A stretch of 64,000 nucleotides of DNA from UBA11704 sp964491805 (GCA_964491805.1 CAZBGU010000001.1:62001-126000), one strand, 5' to 3'. Positions 39,125-47,827 are shown, counted from the first letter of the stretch. Numbers and translations are program-made. Notes: generated by a model not told the origin, from the sequence alone.

Positions 39125-39895
39125 TTAGAAGTCTCTCTTTTTGAAAGTTATCTGAGTAATGATGAGCAGGAGTGATGCGTAAGCGATAGCATAGAGTGTT
39201 GCTATAAGTATCGCGGAGAATGATGGTGTTGTTCCATAAACAATATCATTTCTAATATTGAATTTTTCAAGATTCGGAAAGACATAGTATACGAATTGCG
39301 TAAGGAGTTCAACAGTCGTTGACTTTGTTGTCATGAAGATAAAACGGAATATCTCTCCTGCGTGGCCAACAAAATATATGGCAATAGTGAATACCGCCGC
39401 AAGAATAGGGGAGGTGATTCCTGAGAAAAGGATAGAAATAAGAATAAGGATAATAGCTTCAAGAGTACTAAGGAATACAGAGAGAAGAATTGGTTGGAAA
39501 TAAAAGTGTCCACTTTGTATATAGAGTACGCCGTAGAGTACCGCAGTTGAGAGTAGTGTTACAAGGATTGTTGTCGCCGTAAGTCCGAGACATTTACCAA
39601 TGACGACTTCGGTGCGATTAATTGGTTTTGGTAGCAGTAGAAAAAATGTTCGCCTCTCGATCTCTTTGTAGATAAGCATTGATCCTATAAATATAGCGAC
39701 AAACATTTGAAGTGTGTAGATTGCAGTAATGCCAAAGTCTACGATCATGCGAGTGCTTTGATCAAGTGATATCGATGCAACAAAAAGGGAAAAGAGGATG
39801 ATTGCAAGAATGACTATGAGAGCTGAGAGAAGTATTCTATCCCGAGCAGTTTCTCGTGCGGTATTTTTTGCAATTGTAAAAATAGTATTGTTCAT
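39125..39895 (-). CDS. ABC-2 type transporter permease
   Basis: 256 residues with six predicted membrane spans. The segment after span 2 (YKEIERRTFFLLLPKPINRT, then EVVIGKCLGL) is the characteristic cytoplasmic coupling element of ABC-2 export permeases. The first span is preceded by KNTARETARDRILL, also typical. It is 17 bp downstream of the ATP-binding subunit gene, giving a complete two-component exporter. The substrate is not known; related systems move lipids, polysaccharides or small drugs. Confidence 0.85.
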   Translation of the reverse strand: MNNTIFTIAKNTARETARDRILLSALIVILAIILFSLFVASISLDQSTRMIVDFGITAIYTLQMFVAIFIGSMLIYKEIERRTFFLLLPKPINRTEVVIGKCLGLTATTILVTLLSTAVLYGVLYIQSGHFYFQPILLSVFLSTLEAIILILISILFSGITSPILAAVFTIAIYFVGHAGEIFRFIFMTTKSTTVELLTQFVYYVFPNLEKFNIRNDIVYGTTPSFSAILIATLYAIAYASLLLIITQITFKKRDF

Positions 39896-39912
39896 GGAAG
39901 GTCTTGATAGGA

Positions 39913-40656
39913 TTAGTTTGTAGTCTTCGACTCTTGTCTTCGTTTTTCTATGATATGAACAAAGGCGTCTTCTAAATCACGGTACCCATTGCTGATACTT
40001 TTTGGTGTGTCGACACGTAAGAGCTCCCCGTTATCAATGATGCCCACGGTGTCGCAGATTTCTGCAACATCACCAAGAATGTGTGTATTGATAAAGATAG
40101 TCTTGCCTTCATTTTTGCGACCAAGAATAATCTTTTTAACCTCTGCTCGTCCAAGTGGATCAAGTCCATCGAGTGGTTCGTCGAGAAAAAGAATATCTGG
40201 ATCATTGATTAGTGCTTGGGCGAGACCAAGTCGCTGGAGCATACCCTTCGAATACGTCCTTATGCGCTTGTGACGTGCATGCGTGAGATTAACTTCATGG
40301 AGCATTTTTGTGATTGCTTCATGTTTGTTCTTAAGTTTGAATAGTGTCGCGACAAAATCGAGGAATTCTTCTCCTGTTAGATACTGATAAAAAAGAGGGG
40401 ACTCAGGCATGAATCCAATTTTCTTATGTGTTGCTATATCAGAGGGAGAACCTCCTGATACTGTTATGGTTCCGTGTGTTGGCTGGGAAAGTCCAACAAG
40501 CATTTTGATTGTTGATGTTTTTCCTGCGCCGTTAGGTCCTATGAACCCAAATACAGTGCCTTTTGAAATTGTAAGGGAGAGGTCTTTGACTACGTGCACG
40601 AGTTTTTTGTCTTTCCCGTACGACTTTGAAAGGTTGGAAATAATAATGTCATTCAT
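39913..40656 (-). CDS. ABC transporter ATP-binding protein
   Basis: 247 residues from the ATG at 40656 (MNDIIISNLSKSYGKDKK). Walker A is FGFIGPNGAGKTSTIKML near residue 38, the signature motif is YSKGMLQRLGLAQAL near 132, Walker B is PDILFLDEPLDGLDPLGR near 153, and the switch histidine is in IFINTHILGDV. It belongs to the ABC-2 exporter ATPase group and pairs with the permease at 39125. The start is fixed by a TATACT box 6 nt upstream; a longer frame to 40728 is rejected. Confidence 0.93.
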   Translation of the reverse strand: MNDIIISNLSKSYGKDKKLVHVVKDLSLTISKGTVFGFIGPNGAGKTSTIKMLVGLSQPTHGTITVSGGSPSDIATHKKIGFMPESPLFYQYLTGEEFLDFVATLFKLKNKHEAITKMLHEVNLTHARHKRIRTYSKGMLQRLGLAQALINDPDILFLDEPLDGLDPLGRAEVKKIILGRKNEGKTIFINTHILGDVAEICDTVGIIDNGELLRVDTPKSISNGYRDLEDAFVHIIEKRRQESKTTN

Positions 40657-40662
40657 ATAGAT

Positions 40663-40668
40663 AGTATA
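40663..40668 (-). promoter_or_regulatory. -10 box of the ABC operon (leaderless type)
   Basis: Read on the minus strand, TATACT ends 6 nt before the ATG at 40656. Confidence 0.65.
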
Positions 40669-40847
40669 GTAGCAAATGTAAGGAGCTGGGCAACATTGAC
40701 AAAAACTTGCAGATAACACTACGTACATACCTTCATTTCTCTTAACAAGGTGTACAGAGTACCCGAGGTGTGGTTTTTGAATGTAGTTTGCCTGTTACAC
40801 GTATTATGAAGATAAGTTATCAACTAGTTTCTGACACATACTGCCTA

Positions 40848-40853
40848 TATACT
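40848..40853 (+). promoter_or_regulatory. -10 box of the GAPDH gene (leaderless type)
   Basis: TATACT ends 8 nt before the ATG at 40862. Confidence 0.65.
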
Positions 40854-40861
40854 GTGTCTAT

Positions 40862-41929
40862 ATGGATAAAAAAATTCGCGTTGGTATTAATGGTTTTGGA
40901 CGTATCGGGAGAGCTTTCTTCAAAGTTGCTTTTGAGCGTGATGATATGGAGGTGGTTGCTATTAATGATTTAGGTGATGTCCACAATCTTGCGTACTTGT
41001 TGCAGTATGACACTGTATATCGTGTGTCTCACTTTGATGTACATGCTGAGATACATGAGGATACAAAAGAACAGTATCTTGTGATTGAGAGTGATGACGG
41101 ACGAGAAATGCGGGTGAAGGTTATGCAGGAAAAAGATCCTGCACTTATTCCATGGGGAGCTAACTCTGTTGATATTGTGGTTGAGTCTACAGGACTCTTT
41201 GTTGCGTATGATAAAGCATCAGCTCACTTAAAGGGTGGAGCTAAGGCGGTTGTTATCTCAGCTCCAGCAAAGAAAGGAGAAGATGAGTCTGTGCACGGTG
41301 AGACAATTCTTCTTGGTGTTAATGAAGAGAAGTTCGGTACATGTGCGGTGACTTCGAATGCTTCATGTACAACTAACGCATCATCTCCTGTTATTGCTAT
41401 TCTTGACGCTGCTATTGGTATCGAGAAAGCTATTCTTAACACCGTGCACTCATACACTGCGTCACAAGGAATTGTCGACGGTCCTAACAAGAAGGACTTT
41501 CGTGAAGGTCGTGCTGCTGCGCAGAATATTGTGCCGTCATCTACTGGTGCTGCTATTGCGGTTACAAAAGCATTCCCTTCACTTGAAGGGTTGTTCGATG
41601 GTGTTTCTATTCGTGTACCAACACCTGCTGGATCGATTGCTGATATTACTTTTATTACAAAGAGACCAACCACAGTAGAAGAGGTTAATACAGCATTAAA
41701 GGATGCCTCGATGTCTGACCACTGGGGGGACATTTTCCAAGCAACTGAGGAGCAGTTGGTCTCGAGCGATATCATTGGTTTGCCATACGCATCTATTGCT
41801 GATCTCTCAATGACTCGTGTTGTGGGAGGTAACTTAGTAAAAGTGCTTGCGTGGTATGATAACGAGATGGGGTATACACATACGCTTGTCGATCATGTGG
41901 CAAAGGCAGGAAGAGCTATTGTAAAGTAG
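40862..41929 (+). CDS. gapA: Glyceraldehyde-3-phosphate dehydrogenase
   Basis: Oxidises glyceraldehyde 3-phosphate with phosphate and NAD(P) in lower glycolysis. The protein is 355 residues. The Rossmann start is VGINGFGRIGRAFF, and the catalytic cysteine is C169 in SNASCTTNASSP. The usual second cysteine of that motif (SCTTNC) is alanine. The catalytic histidine lies in ILNTVHSYTASQ, and the substrate loop is SSTGAAIAVTKAFP. It starts the carbon-metabolism region, and a strong hairpin follows it. Confidence 0.96.
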   Translation: MDKKIRVGINGFGRIGRAFFKVAFERDDMEVVAINDLGDVHNLAYLLQYDTVYRVSHFDVHAEIHEDTKEQYLVIESDDGREMRVKVMQEKDPALIPWGANSVDIVVESTGLFVAYDKASAHLKGGAKAVVISAPAKKGEDESVHGETILLGVNEEKFGTCAVTSNASCTTNASSPVIAILDAAIGIEKAILNTVHSYTASQGIVDGPNKKDFREGRAAAQNIVPSSTGAAIAVTKAFPSLEGLFDGVSIRVPTPAGSIADITFITKRPTTVEEVNTALKDASMSDHWGDIFQATEEQLVSSDIIGLPYASIADLSMTRVVGGNLVKVLAWYDNEMGYTHTLVDHVAKAGRAIVK

Positions 41930-41957
41930 TTTTGTTCTCTGTCTGTATCACGTTCGA

Positions 41958-42007
41958 TAGAAAAGAATACGCGTAGCAACCCAAGGTGTCACGTGTATTC
42001 TTTTCTA
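41958..42007 (+). terminator. Hairpin after the GAPDH gene
   Basis: 17-nt arms TAGAAAAGAATACGCGT (41958-41974) and ACGTGTATTCTTTTCTA (41991-42007) pair with one G-T. The 3' arm is T-rich. Confidence 0.8.
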
Positions 42008-42024
42008 AAGACATAAAGAGGTTG

Positions 42025-42030
42025 TATACT
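42025..42030 (+). promoter_or_regulatory. -10 box of rpiB (leaderless type)
   Basis: TATACT ends 9 nt before the ATG at 42040. Confidence 0.6.
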
Positions 42031-42039
42031 ATGTGATAT

Positions 42040-42498
42040 ATGAAAATTTATCTCGCAACAGATCACGCAGGTTTTCCATTAAAGGAAGAAATTAAGCAAT
42101 ATTTAGTAGAAAAAGGGGAAGAGGTTGTTGATCTTGGTGCACGTACTCTTGTAGAAGGTGATGACTATCCGTCATATATGGCTGACGCTGCGCGTCATGT
42201 ACAGCAAGATACAATGCACGAACCATCGATAGCGGTAATATTCGGCGGGTCAGGACAAGGTGAGGCAATAGTTGCCAATCGTTTCCGACATGTACGTGCA
42301 ATCGTTTATGCTGGTGGTGACCTGGAGCTTGTTAAGCTTGGAAGGCTACATAATGACGCAAATGTGATTTCGTTTGGTGGACGTTTTGTTACGTTTGATA
42401 AAGCAAAGGAAGCACTTGATCTTTTTATGAGTACACCATTCTCACACGAAGAGCGACATGCAGATAGAATTATTCAGATCGAAGAGACAGTGAAGTAG
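42040..42498 (+). CDS. rpiB: Ribose-5-phosphate isomerase B
   Basis: Interconverts ribose 5-phosphate and ribulose 5-phosphate in the pentose phosphate pathway. The protein is 152 residues, normal for the RpiB/LacAB family. The motifs are ATDHAGFPLKEEI at the N-terminus, the phosphate loop GGSGQGEAIVANR near residue 68, and HNDANVISFGGRF near 105. The next gene (HExxH protein) starts 8 bp after the stop, so they are cotranscribed. It works with the downstream rpe-like and transketolase genes. Confidence 0.93.
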   Translation: MKIYLATDHAGFPLKEEIKQYLVEKGEEVVDLGARTLVEGDDYPSYMADAARHVQQDTMHEPSIAVIFGGSGQGEAIVANRFRHVRAIVYAGGDLELVKLGRLHNDANVISFGGRFVTFDKAKEALDLFMSTPFSHEERHADRIIQIEETVK

Positions 42499-42505
42499 GT
42501 CAGGT

Positions 42506-43507
42506 ATGGAACACTCTCCTTTTTCAGACGCCGGACTTCATCCTGATCAGTTGGAAAAAGAGCAAGCTCTTGTCGAACCATCAATAAGGTCGGTACAAGA
42601 GACTATACAAAAAATAGACATAAACACAATTATTGATATTCTCTTTGGGTTATATTCACGAACTCGTGGCATTGCCAAAGCAGAAGAAACGAAAGAACAG
42701 TTTAGGCATCGTGTATATCCGCATATCATTGTAAAATACTCTGACGACATAAACCTCAAACATTATGGGGAGCGCTTTGTTTCGCAAAATGAGCCACCAC
42801 AGGCGTATTCTCTCCATGGTAGTATTGTTTTTTTGGCAAGAGAAATAGTTAACAATGATGGCACGTTAGGTAGTCTTGGCGATTTTTTTATTATAAAACT
42901 ACTGATTCACGAAATGCTTCACTCAATTTCGACGGTACAGACTATCGACACAACCACAGGAGCAGCGGTAGAACTTTCAGGTGTTTCGAAAAATGTTGGA
43001 CAAAGGGAGGGAGGTGAGTTCCGTGTTATCAATGAGGGACTAACTGAAGTTATCGCTGATGCTGTTTTTTCAGAGTACTTAGCAAGGACAGGAGAGTTGT
43101 CTCGTTATCATGAAAACGAAGGTTACAGCGATAGACAAAAGCTGGTAAGCCGCTTTGCTGGTTACTTACGAGAAAGATATGCACTCATGCTATTTGTGCA
43201 CGAGCTTTCTAACGAGACGAAAGTTTCTGAAGGGGAGGTGTATCAAGCTCTCCTTACTGAGTATCTGGCTACTGGAGATATCTCAAGGAGTGAAATTATT
43301 GATGAATGTAAAAGTAATGAAGTGGTACAAAAGATGCTTCGACAATTTAGAGATAACATTATCGATGAACAGGATTTACCGGGTATTGACGATTTAGAAA
43401 AGATTATATCTAGCTTTACTATAAAAGAGCTTGCTCATGTACATAAACTAGTCGGTCGAGATTATATTGGCGAGACAAACAAAAGGAAAGTTTTGAGAGG
43501 AAAGTGA
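42506..43507 (+). CDS. Putative zinc metallopeptidase-like protein (HExxH), 333 aa
   Basis: I do not recognise a named family. The protein is soluble and acidic, with no signal peptide. Residues 131-144 read IKLLIHEMLHSIST, giving the HExxH zinc motif (HEMLH). About 45 residues later NEGLTEVIADA supplies a glutamate in the position expected for the third ligand of gluzincin-type peptidases. The C-terminal part is helical. It lies between rpiB (8 bp) and small membrane genes, so its link to sugar metabolism is positional only. A cytoplasmic peptidase role is inferred. Confidence 0.6.
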   Translation: MEHSPFSDAGLHPDQLEKEQALVEPSIRSVQETIQKIDINTIIDILFGLYSRTRGIAKAEETKEQFRHRVYPHIIVKYSDDINLKHYGERFVSQNEPPQAYSLHGSIVFLAREIVNNDGTLGSLGDFFIIKLLIHEMLHSISTVQTIDTTTGAAVELSGVSKNVGQREGGEFRVINEGLTEVIADAVFSEYLARTGELSRYHENEGYSDRQKLVSRFAGYLRERYALMLFVHELSNETKVSEGEVYQALLTEYLATGDISRSEIIDECKSNEVVQKMLRQFRDNIIDEQDLPGIDDLEKIISSFTIKELAHVHKLVGRDYIGETNKRKVLRGK

Positions 43508-43565
43508 TATACTAAATTATATTATTAGATTACAGTGAGGTAGCTAACATAGTATCAAATTTGAT

Positions 43566-43751
43566 ATGACACCCGGAGAAAAAATTTTTTGGAGCGCACT
43601 TGCAATCATTGCCTTTTCGTTTATCTTTGTTCCTATTGTGCCAAAACCAAACCCATCTGATTGTAATAATTATCCTGATGGCACGGGTGGATATTACATG
43701 AAGTGTAACGATAACTACATAAATCTATATACAAAGTGGACAAAGTACTAG
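43566..43751 (+). CDS. Small membrane protein, 61 aa
   Basis: One N-terminal span (residues 6-24, KIFWSALAIIAFSFIFVPIV) is followed by PKPNPSDCNNYPDGTGGYYM and a Tyr-rich end containing a second cysteine. I do not recognise a family, but the next gene has the same design: short span, VP-I-P turn, two cysteines and a tail ending in Y-x-K. The pair are probably tandem paralogs exposing a short disulphide-bonded tail outside the membrane. Confidence 0.55.
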   Translation: MTPGEKIFWSALAIIAFSFIFVPIVPKPNPSDCNNYPDGTGGYYMKCNDNYINLYTKWTKY

Positions 43752-43785
43752 CCGTTACCATAGGATTCTTTATACTTGGAGGTAT

Positions 43786-43947
43786 ATGAATACAAAATCT
43801 TCATGGGTTATACTTGCGCTTGTACTTTTAGCAGTTATTTTTGTGCCATTAATACCTGGATCATCAATCGAATGCGTTGGTGATGTAAGTGAAAACTGTG
43901 ATGATAGCGTGGCATATGTTTCTATATATCAGAAGTATTTAAAATAA
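43786..43947 (+). CDS. Small membrane protein, 53 aa, paralog of the previous gene
   Basis: MNTKSSWVILALVLLAVIFV starts a single span followed by PLIPGSSIECVGDVSENCDD and SVAYVSIYQKYLK. It shares layout with 43566-43751 (span, VPLIP, two Cys, Tyr/Lys end). It has both a TATACT box (43771-43776) and a Shine-Dalgarno GGAGG 4-5 nt before the ATG. At 53 codons it is easy to miss. It is 9 bp upstream of the rpe-like gene. Confidence 0.55.
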   Translation: MNTKSSWVILALVLLAVIFVPLIPGSSIECVGDVSENCDDSVAYVSIYQKYLK

Positions 43948-43956
43948 ACAGACGTT

Positions 43957-44625
43957 ATGATTATTACGCCTGCAATCTTTCCTGAGAGTTTTGAACAACT
44001 CATTCATAAGCTGTTTTTACTTGAGGGGTTGTGTGAGCGTGTGCAGATAGATATCTGTGACGGGGTGTTTGGTCTAGAAAAAACGTGGATGCCATACAGA
44101 GAGAAAGAACTTACACACGGTTTCTCGTATGAGTTTGACCTCATGGTGCATGATTGGCGTAAGTATTTTTCACGTGTGCTGTTGCTTAATGCGGAGAGAG
44201 TTATACTTCATATTGATTATTTCACAGTTCAGGATCTGGATGAAGCGATCTCAATAGCAAAAGAGCATAATGTATTTCTTGGACTGTCAGTCTCTAATGA
44301 TTATGATATTCATGATTTTGTGCAACGTGTGAGATTTGTCGAGTCAAAGTACTCTAAGATCTTTATCCAAATGATGGGTATTCGAAAGATTGGTGCACAA
44401 GGACAGCCCTTTGATGACGAAGTTCTTTCTCGGGTGCAGTACCTTCATGACACATTCAGACGGTGTGAGATTCAGGTTGACGGAAGTATGAATAATGAAA
44501 CTATCTTGAAAGTTTATAACAGAGGAGCATCTTGTGCTGTCGTTGGTTCATATCTTATGAAGCGAGACTCGACCGCAAAAGATGTAAGAAAAATATTTGA
44601 GAAGCTAGAACATAATTTTGGGTAA
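43957..44625 (+). CDS. Ribulose-phosphate 3-epimerase-like TIM barrel, degenerate
   Basis: 222 residues following the Rpe fold: ITPAIFPESFEQLIHKL, RVQIDICDGVFGLEKTWMP, YEFDLMVHDW, QMMGIRKIGAQGQPFDDEVL and IQVDGSMNNETILKV. The C-terminal aspartate (in VDGS) and the DICDG aspartate are kept. However, the two histidines that bind the metal in active epimerases (HxDxMDG and HLM) appear as Q and D. It may be an epimerase with altered metal site or a relative with another substrate. Context (rpiB upstream, transketolase downstream) favours a pentose phosphate role. Confidence 0.7.
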   Translation: MIITPAIFPESFEQLIHKLFLLEGLCERVQIDICDGVFGLEKTWMPYREKELTHGFSYEFDLMVHDWRKYFSRVLLLNAERVILHIDYFTVQDLDEAISIAKEHNVFLGLSVSNDYDIHDFVQRVRFVESKYSKIFIQMMGIRKIGAQGQPFDDEVLSRVQYLHDTFRRCEIQVDGSMNNETILKVYNRGASCAVVGSYLMKRDSTAKDVRKIFEKLEHNFG

Positions 44626-44691
44626 ATAGAATCTGTGACGCCCATTCTTTTCATCTTCATCTGTCCACTAGGTGTCAGATGTTAAACCTTA

Positions 44692-44697
44692 TATACT
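44692..44697 (+). promoter_or_regulatory. -10 box of the transketolase operon (leaderless type)
   Basis: TATACT ends 6 nt before the ATG at 44704. Confidence 0.65.
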
Positions 44698-44703
44698 ATC
44701 TAT

Positions 44704-45570
44704 ATGCACTCACTAACAGATGTAGAGGTACAAGCACTAACACTTCGTGCCGAGGATATTAGAGAAAGTATTATTAAAATGTTGACAGAGGCGGGCAGTG
44801 GCCATACCGCAGGATCTCTCGGAATGGCAGATATTTTTACAGCGCTTTATTTTAGGATTATGAAGCATAATCCACGTCATCCGGAGTGGATTGAACGGGA
44901 CAGACTTATTCTTTCTAATGGACATATCGCACCTGTCTTGTATGCATCGATGGCGCATGCGGGGTATTTTTCTGTATCAGAGCTTAAGACTCTTAGACGT
45001 TTTGGTTCACGGCTCCAGGGTCATCCACATCGGTCTTCTCTTCCTGGTATTGAGACATCTTCTGGTCCGCTTGGGTCAGGTCTTTCACAGGCTATAGGCA
45101 TGGCACTTATGGATAGACTCGAAGAGCACAAACCTGATCGTTATTTTTATTGTTGTATGGGGGATGGTGAGATCAACGAGGGTCAAGTATGGGAGTCTCT
45201 TCTTCTTCTGAATAAATATAAGTTAACCAAGGTGATTCCTATTATTGATCGTAATACTATTCAGATCGATGGGTACACAGAAGATGTCCTTCCACTTGAG
45301 TCATTGCGAGCAAAGATGGAGGCATTTAACTTTCATGTTATTGATGTTGATGGTCACGATTTTAGGGACATTGTACATGCAGTTGGTTCGGCTAAGAGTA
45401 GCCTTGATAGGCCAACGGTGCTCATTGCTCATACTATTCCTGGGAAAGGAGTGACAGCATTTGAGGGTGATTATAGATGGCACGGAAAGGCTCCAAATAT
45501 TGAGGAAGGTAGGGCAGCACTCAAGGAACTCAGAAGCCTACGTGGGAAGATTAAGTATGGAGAATTATAA
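44704..45570 (+). CDS. Transketolase, N-terminal (TPP-binding) subunit
   Basis: 288 residues, covering the thiamine-diphosphate-binding half of transketolase. Visible motifs: GSGHTAGSLGMADIFTALYF near residue 32, then GHPHRSSLPGIETSSGPLG near 103. The TPP/metal motif GDGEINEGQVWESLLL follows near 152, with IIDRN as the terminal Asn. The other half is encoded by the next gene, 44 bp downstream. Split transketolases are common in this group and in archaea. Together they shuttle two-carbon units between sugar phosphates. Confidence 0.95.
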   Translation: MHSLTDVEVQALTLRAEDIRESIIKMLTEAGSGHTAGSLGMADIFTALYFRIMKHNPRHPEWIERDRLILSNGHIAPVLYASMAHAGYFSVSELKTLRRFGSRLQGHPHRSSLPGIETSSGPLGSGLSQAIGMALMDRLEEHKPDRYFYCCMGDGEINEGQVWESLLLLNKYKLTKVIPIIDRNTIQIDGYTEDVLPLESLRAKMEAFNFHVIDVDGHDFRDIVHAVGSAKSSLDRPTVLIAHTIPGKGVTAFEGDYRWHGKAPNIEEGRAALKELRSLRGKIKYGEL

Positions 45571-45614
45571 AAAGAATTTAGAGATCAGATTTCAAAATAT
45601 AACGATACCATAAT

Positions 45615-46601
45615 ATGTTACGAAAAACATTATTTACAATACAAGAAGAAGAAAAAGCAACACGAGAGGGCTTCGGAGAAGGCCTCATTGCTGCAGGGGA
45701 AAAGAATGATAAGATTGTCGCTCTTTGTGCTGATCTTACAGAGAGTGTGAAGATGGATGGATTTAGAGCTAAATTCCCTAAGCGGTTCTTCGAAGTCGGT
45801 ATCACTGAACAAGCACTTTCTGGACTAGCATCAGGAATGGCAGCTATGGGGTACACAGCGTTCATGTCGAGTTATGCTGCTTTTTCTCCTGGAAGAAACT
45901 GGGAGCAAATCAGAACGACGATTGCGTATAATGATGTTCCGGTTAAAGTAATTGGTGCTCATACTGGACTCTCTGTCGGACCTGATGGTGCAACACATCA
46001 AGCAATAGAAGATATTGCTCTTATGCGTATGATTCCTAATATGCAGGTGTTTGTTCCGTGCGATGCAACTGAAGCGAGAGCGATTACAGAGCATATTGCA
46101 GAAACAAAAGAGCCTGCTTACCTACGGCTTACGCGTGAAAAGACACCACTTATTGTTCCAGAGAATTATACGTGGAATCATGGCAAAGGATATGTGCTCT
46201 ATATGCCACAACATAAGTACGGAGGCACATTCACACATATGGTTGGGATTATTGGCTGTGGTCCTATTATATATGAGGCACTCAAGGCTGCTATTGAGCT
46301 TGAAAAAGAGGGGATAGGTGTAGTTGTTGCAAATATGCCACAAGTGAAGCCACTGGATGTCGGTTTTCTTCTTAGATTCGTGAAAGATGTGCGGTCGATT
46401 GTAACAGTTGAGGAACATCAGGTTGCTGGTGGATTAGGTAGTGCTGTTGCAGAATATCTTGCCGAGCATCACCCAATTCGTATCGGAAGAATTGGTGTAC
46501 AGGATCGATTTGGTCAAAGTGGAAAAGTTGGTGAACTTTACGACGAATATGGTGTTTCTTCAAAACATATTGCCGCTAAGGTGAGGGAGATATTACATTA
46601 A
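45615..46601 (+). CDS. Transketolase, C-terminal subunit
   Basis: 328 residues. The pyrimidine-binding domain (about 1-170) has FGEGLIAAGEKNDKIVALCA and FFEVGITEQALSGLASGMAA, which includes the catalytic glutamate (ITEQ), and HTGLSVGPDGATHQAIEDIA. The C-terminal domain (about 195-328) includes VGIIGCGPIIYEAL and VTVEEHQVAGGLGSAVAEYL. It completes the enzyme with the preceding subunit, most likely from one transcript. Confidence 0.95.
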   Translation: MLRKTLFTIQEEEKATREGFGEGLIAAGEKNDKIVALCADLTESVKMDGFRAKFPKRFFEVGITEQALSGLASGMAAMGYTAFMSSYAAFSPGRNWEQIRTTIAYNDVPVKVIGAHTGLSVGPDGATHQAIEDIALMRMIPNMQVFVPCDATEARAITEHIAETKEPAYLRLTREKTPLIVPENYTWNHGKGYVLYMPQHKYGGTFTHMVGIIGCGPIIYEALKAAIELEKEGIGVVVANMPQVKPLDVGFLLRFVKDVRSIVTVEEHQVAGGLGSAVAEYLAEHHPIRIGRIGVQDRFGQSGKVGELYDEYGVSSKHIAAKVREILH

Positions 46602-46723
46602 AAAGCAATACGTAAAAAATAAATTGCAAATAAAGGATAAGGGTAGCGTCGGTAGTCGATCGTATCAGTAGAAAGAAGATACAGGTATACATACAGGACG
46701 GCAGAAACTTTATTCATGACGAC

Positions 46724-46760
46724 AAAAAATCGCACATGCTTTACAGCACTTGCGATTCTT
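46724..46760 (-). terminator. Terminator of the PfkB-family gene
   Basis: On the minus strand AATCGCA...TGCGATT (arms 46728-46734 and 46751-46757, inner GCT/AGC pairing) is followed by TTTTTT. It lies 32 bp after the gene's stop. Confidence 0.85.
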
Positions 46761-46791
46761 TGTAGTTTCCGCCTTATCTACACTTTATACT

Positions 46792-47784
46792 CTATTCCAT
46801 TATCGTTAATTCATATTCTTTTGGTGCTTGCTTCAACAACGCTTCAAGCTTGTCCTCAGCAAGAAGTCCCTCTTGTGCTCCAACATGTTGCACGACATTC
46901 ATGCTGTTGATTGGTGCACGCTTCATTGCGTATGCCGCATCATACCCCTTGGCCATGTACGCTACGAATGTTGAAAAGAATGCATCTCCTGCCCCTGTGC
47001 GTTCAAGCGGAGGCGCAATGTCTGGGTAAAGAGGCATACTAAAGTATGTATTTTCGAACTTCATATATGCACCGTGCGGCCCGTCTGTTACGATTACTAC
47101 TTTTGGTCCAAGGTTATTGAGTCCATTGAGAAGATCTTTTATTTCCGCATTTTCCAGAGAAAGAAGCCCTTCAGCTTCTTCTTTGTTCATACAAACAACT
47201 TCGGTATTTTTGTAAAGCTCAAGAATCTCTTTACCAAAACCAAGTTGAAAAGTGCCGGGCTGGAACGCGAGTTTTACTTCTGGGTGTTTTTTAACATACT
47301 CAGTTAGTTCGTGGTGAAATGGAAGGGTGTGTCCACCAAGAGAAGAAAGGTAAAGCCATTTTGGGCTACCTATGTCTGGGATCACAGGGGTGAACTGTTC
47401 GTGTTTGATAAGAATAGTCCTATCGTCTCCTTGCCATAGTACGTAGTGGTAATTTGTTTTTTTACCTTCTTCTTGTCTAATAAAATCTGTTGCAACATTT
47501 TCTTTGGCAAGATGTGCAAGACACTCATCACCGTAAGTGTCCTTTCCTAGAGATGTGATAAGACCTGATTTAAGGCCAAGACGTGATGCAGAAACAGACG
47601 CATTTGCGCTGTTGCCAACAGCAGGCAGAATATAAACCTCATCAAACGGAACTTTCATTCCATACGGAATGCAAAGTTCGCGACCATGTGCTGTCTCTTG
47701 AATATGTCCAGCAGAAAGTCTTATAAATGCATCAATAACAGTATCTCCAATAGCAATAAAGTCAAATTGTGGTTTATGTTCCAT
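46792..47784 (-). CDS. PfkB-family sugar kinase
   Basis: 330 residues of the ribokinase fold. Visible features: FIAIGDTVIDAFIRL at the N-terminus, VGNSANASVSASRLGLKSGL near residue 55, DGPHGAYMKF near 233, and the anion-hole/catalytic-base motif RTGAGDAFFSTFVAYMAKG near 265. Members phosphorylate ribose, fructose-6-phosphate, adenosine or related compounds. The substrate is not decidable here. Its start codon is only 43 bp from that of the divergent aldolase gene, which points to a glycolytic or pentose role. A TATACT box is 9 nt before the ATG. Confidence 0.9.
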   Translation of the reverse strand: MEHKPQFDFIAIGDTVIDAFIRLSAGHIQETAHGRELCIPYGMKVPFDEVYILPAVGNSANASVSASRLGLKSGLITSLGKDTYGDECLAHLAKENVATDFIRQEEGKKTNYHYVLWQGDDRTILIKHEQFTPVIPDIGSPKWLYLSSLGGHTLPFHHELTEYVKKHPEVKLAFQPGTFQLGFGKEILELYKNTEVVCMNKEEAEGLLSLENAEIKDLLNGLNNLGPKVVIVTDGPHGAYMKFENTYFSMPLYPDIAPPLERTGAGDAFFSTFVAYMAKGYDAAYAMKRAPINSMNVVQHVGAQEGLLAEDKLEALLKQAPKEYELTIME

Positions 47785-47793
47785 ATGCCTTTT

Positions 47794-47799
47794 AGTATA
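47794..47799 (-). promoter_or_regulatory. -10 box of the PfkB-family gene
   Basis: Read on the minus strand, TATACT ends 9 nt before the ATG at 47784. AAAAGG follows it, so weak SD use is also possible. Confidence 0.6.
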
Positions 47800-47813
47800 T
47801 CAGGGGGTTGCGG

Positions 47814-47819
47814 TATACT
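47814..47819 (+). promoter_or_regulatory. -10 box of the aldolase gene (leaderless type)
   Basis: TATACT ends 8 nt before the ATG at 47828. It lies 14 bp from the opposing -10 box of the PfkB-family gene. Confidence 0.65.
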
Positions 47820-47827
47820 GTGTTGAT

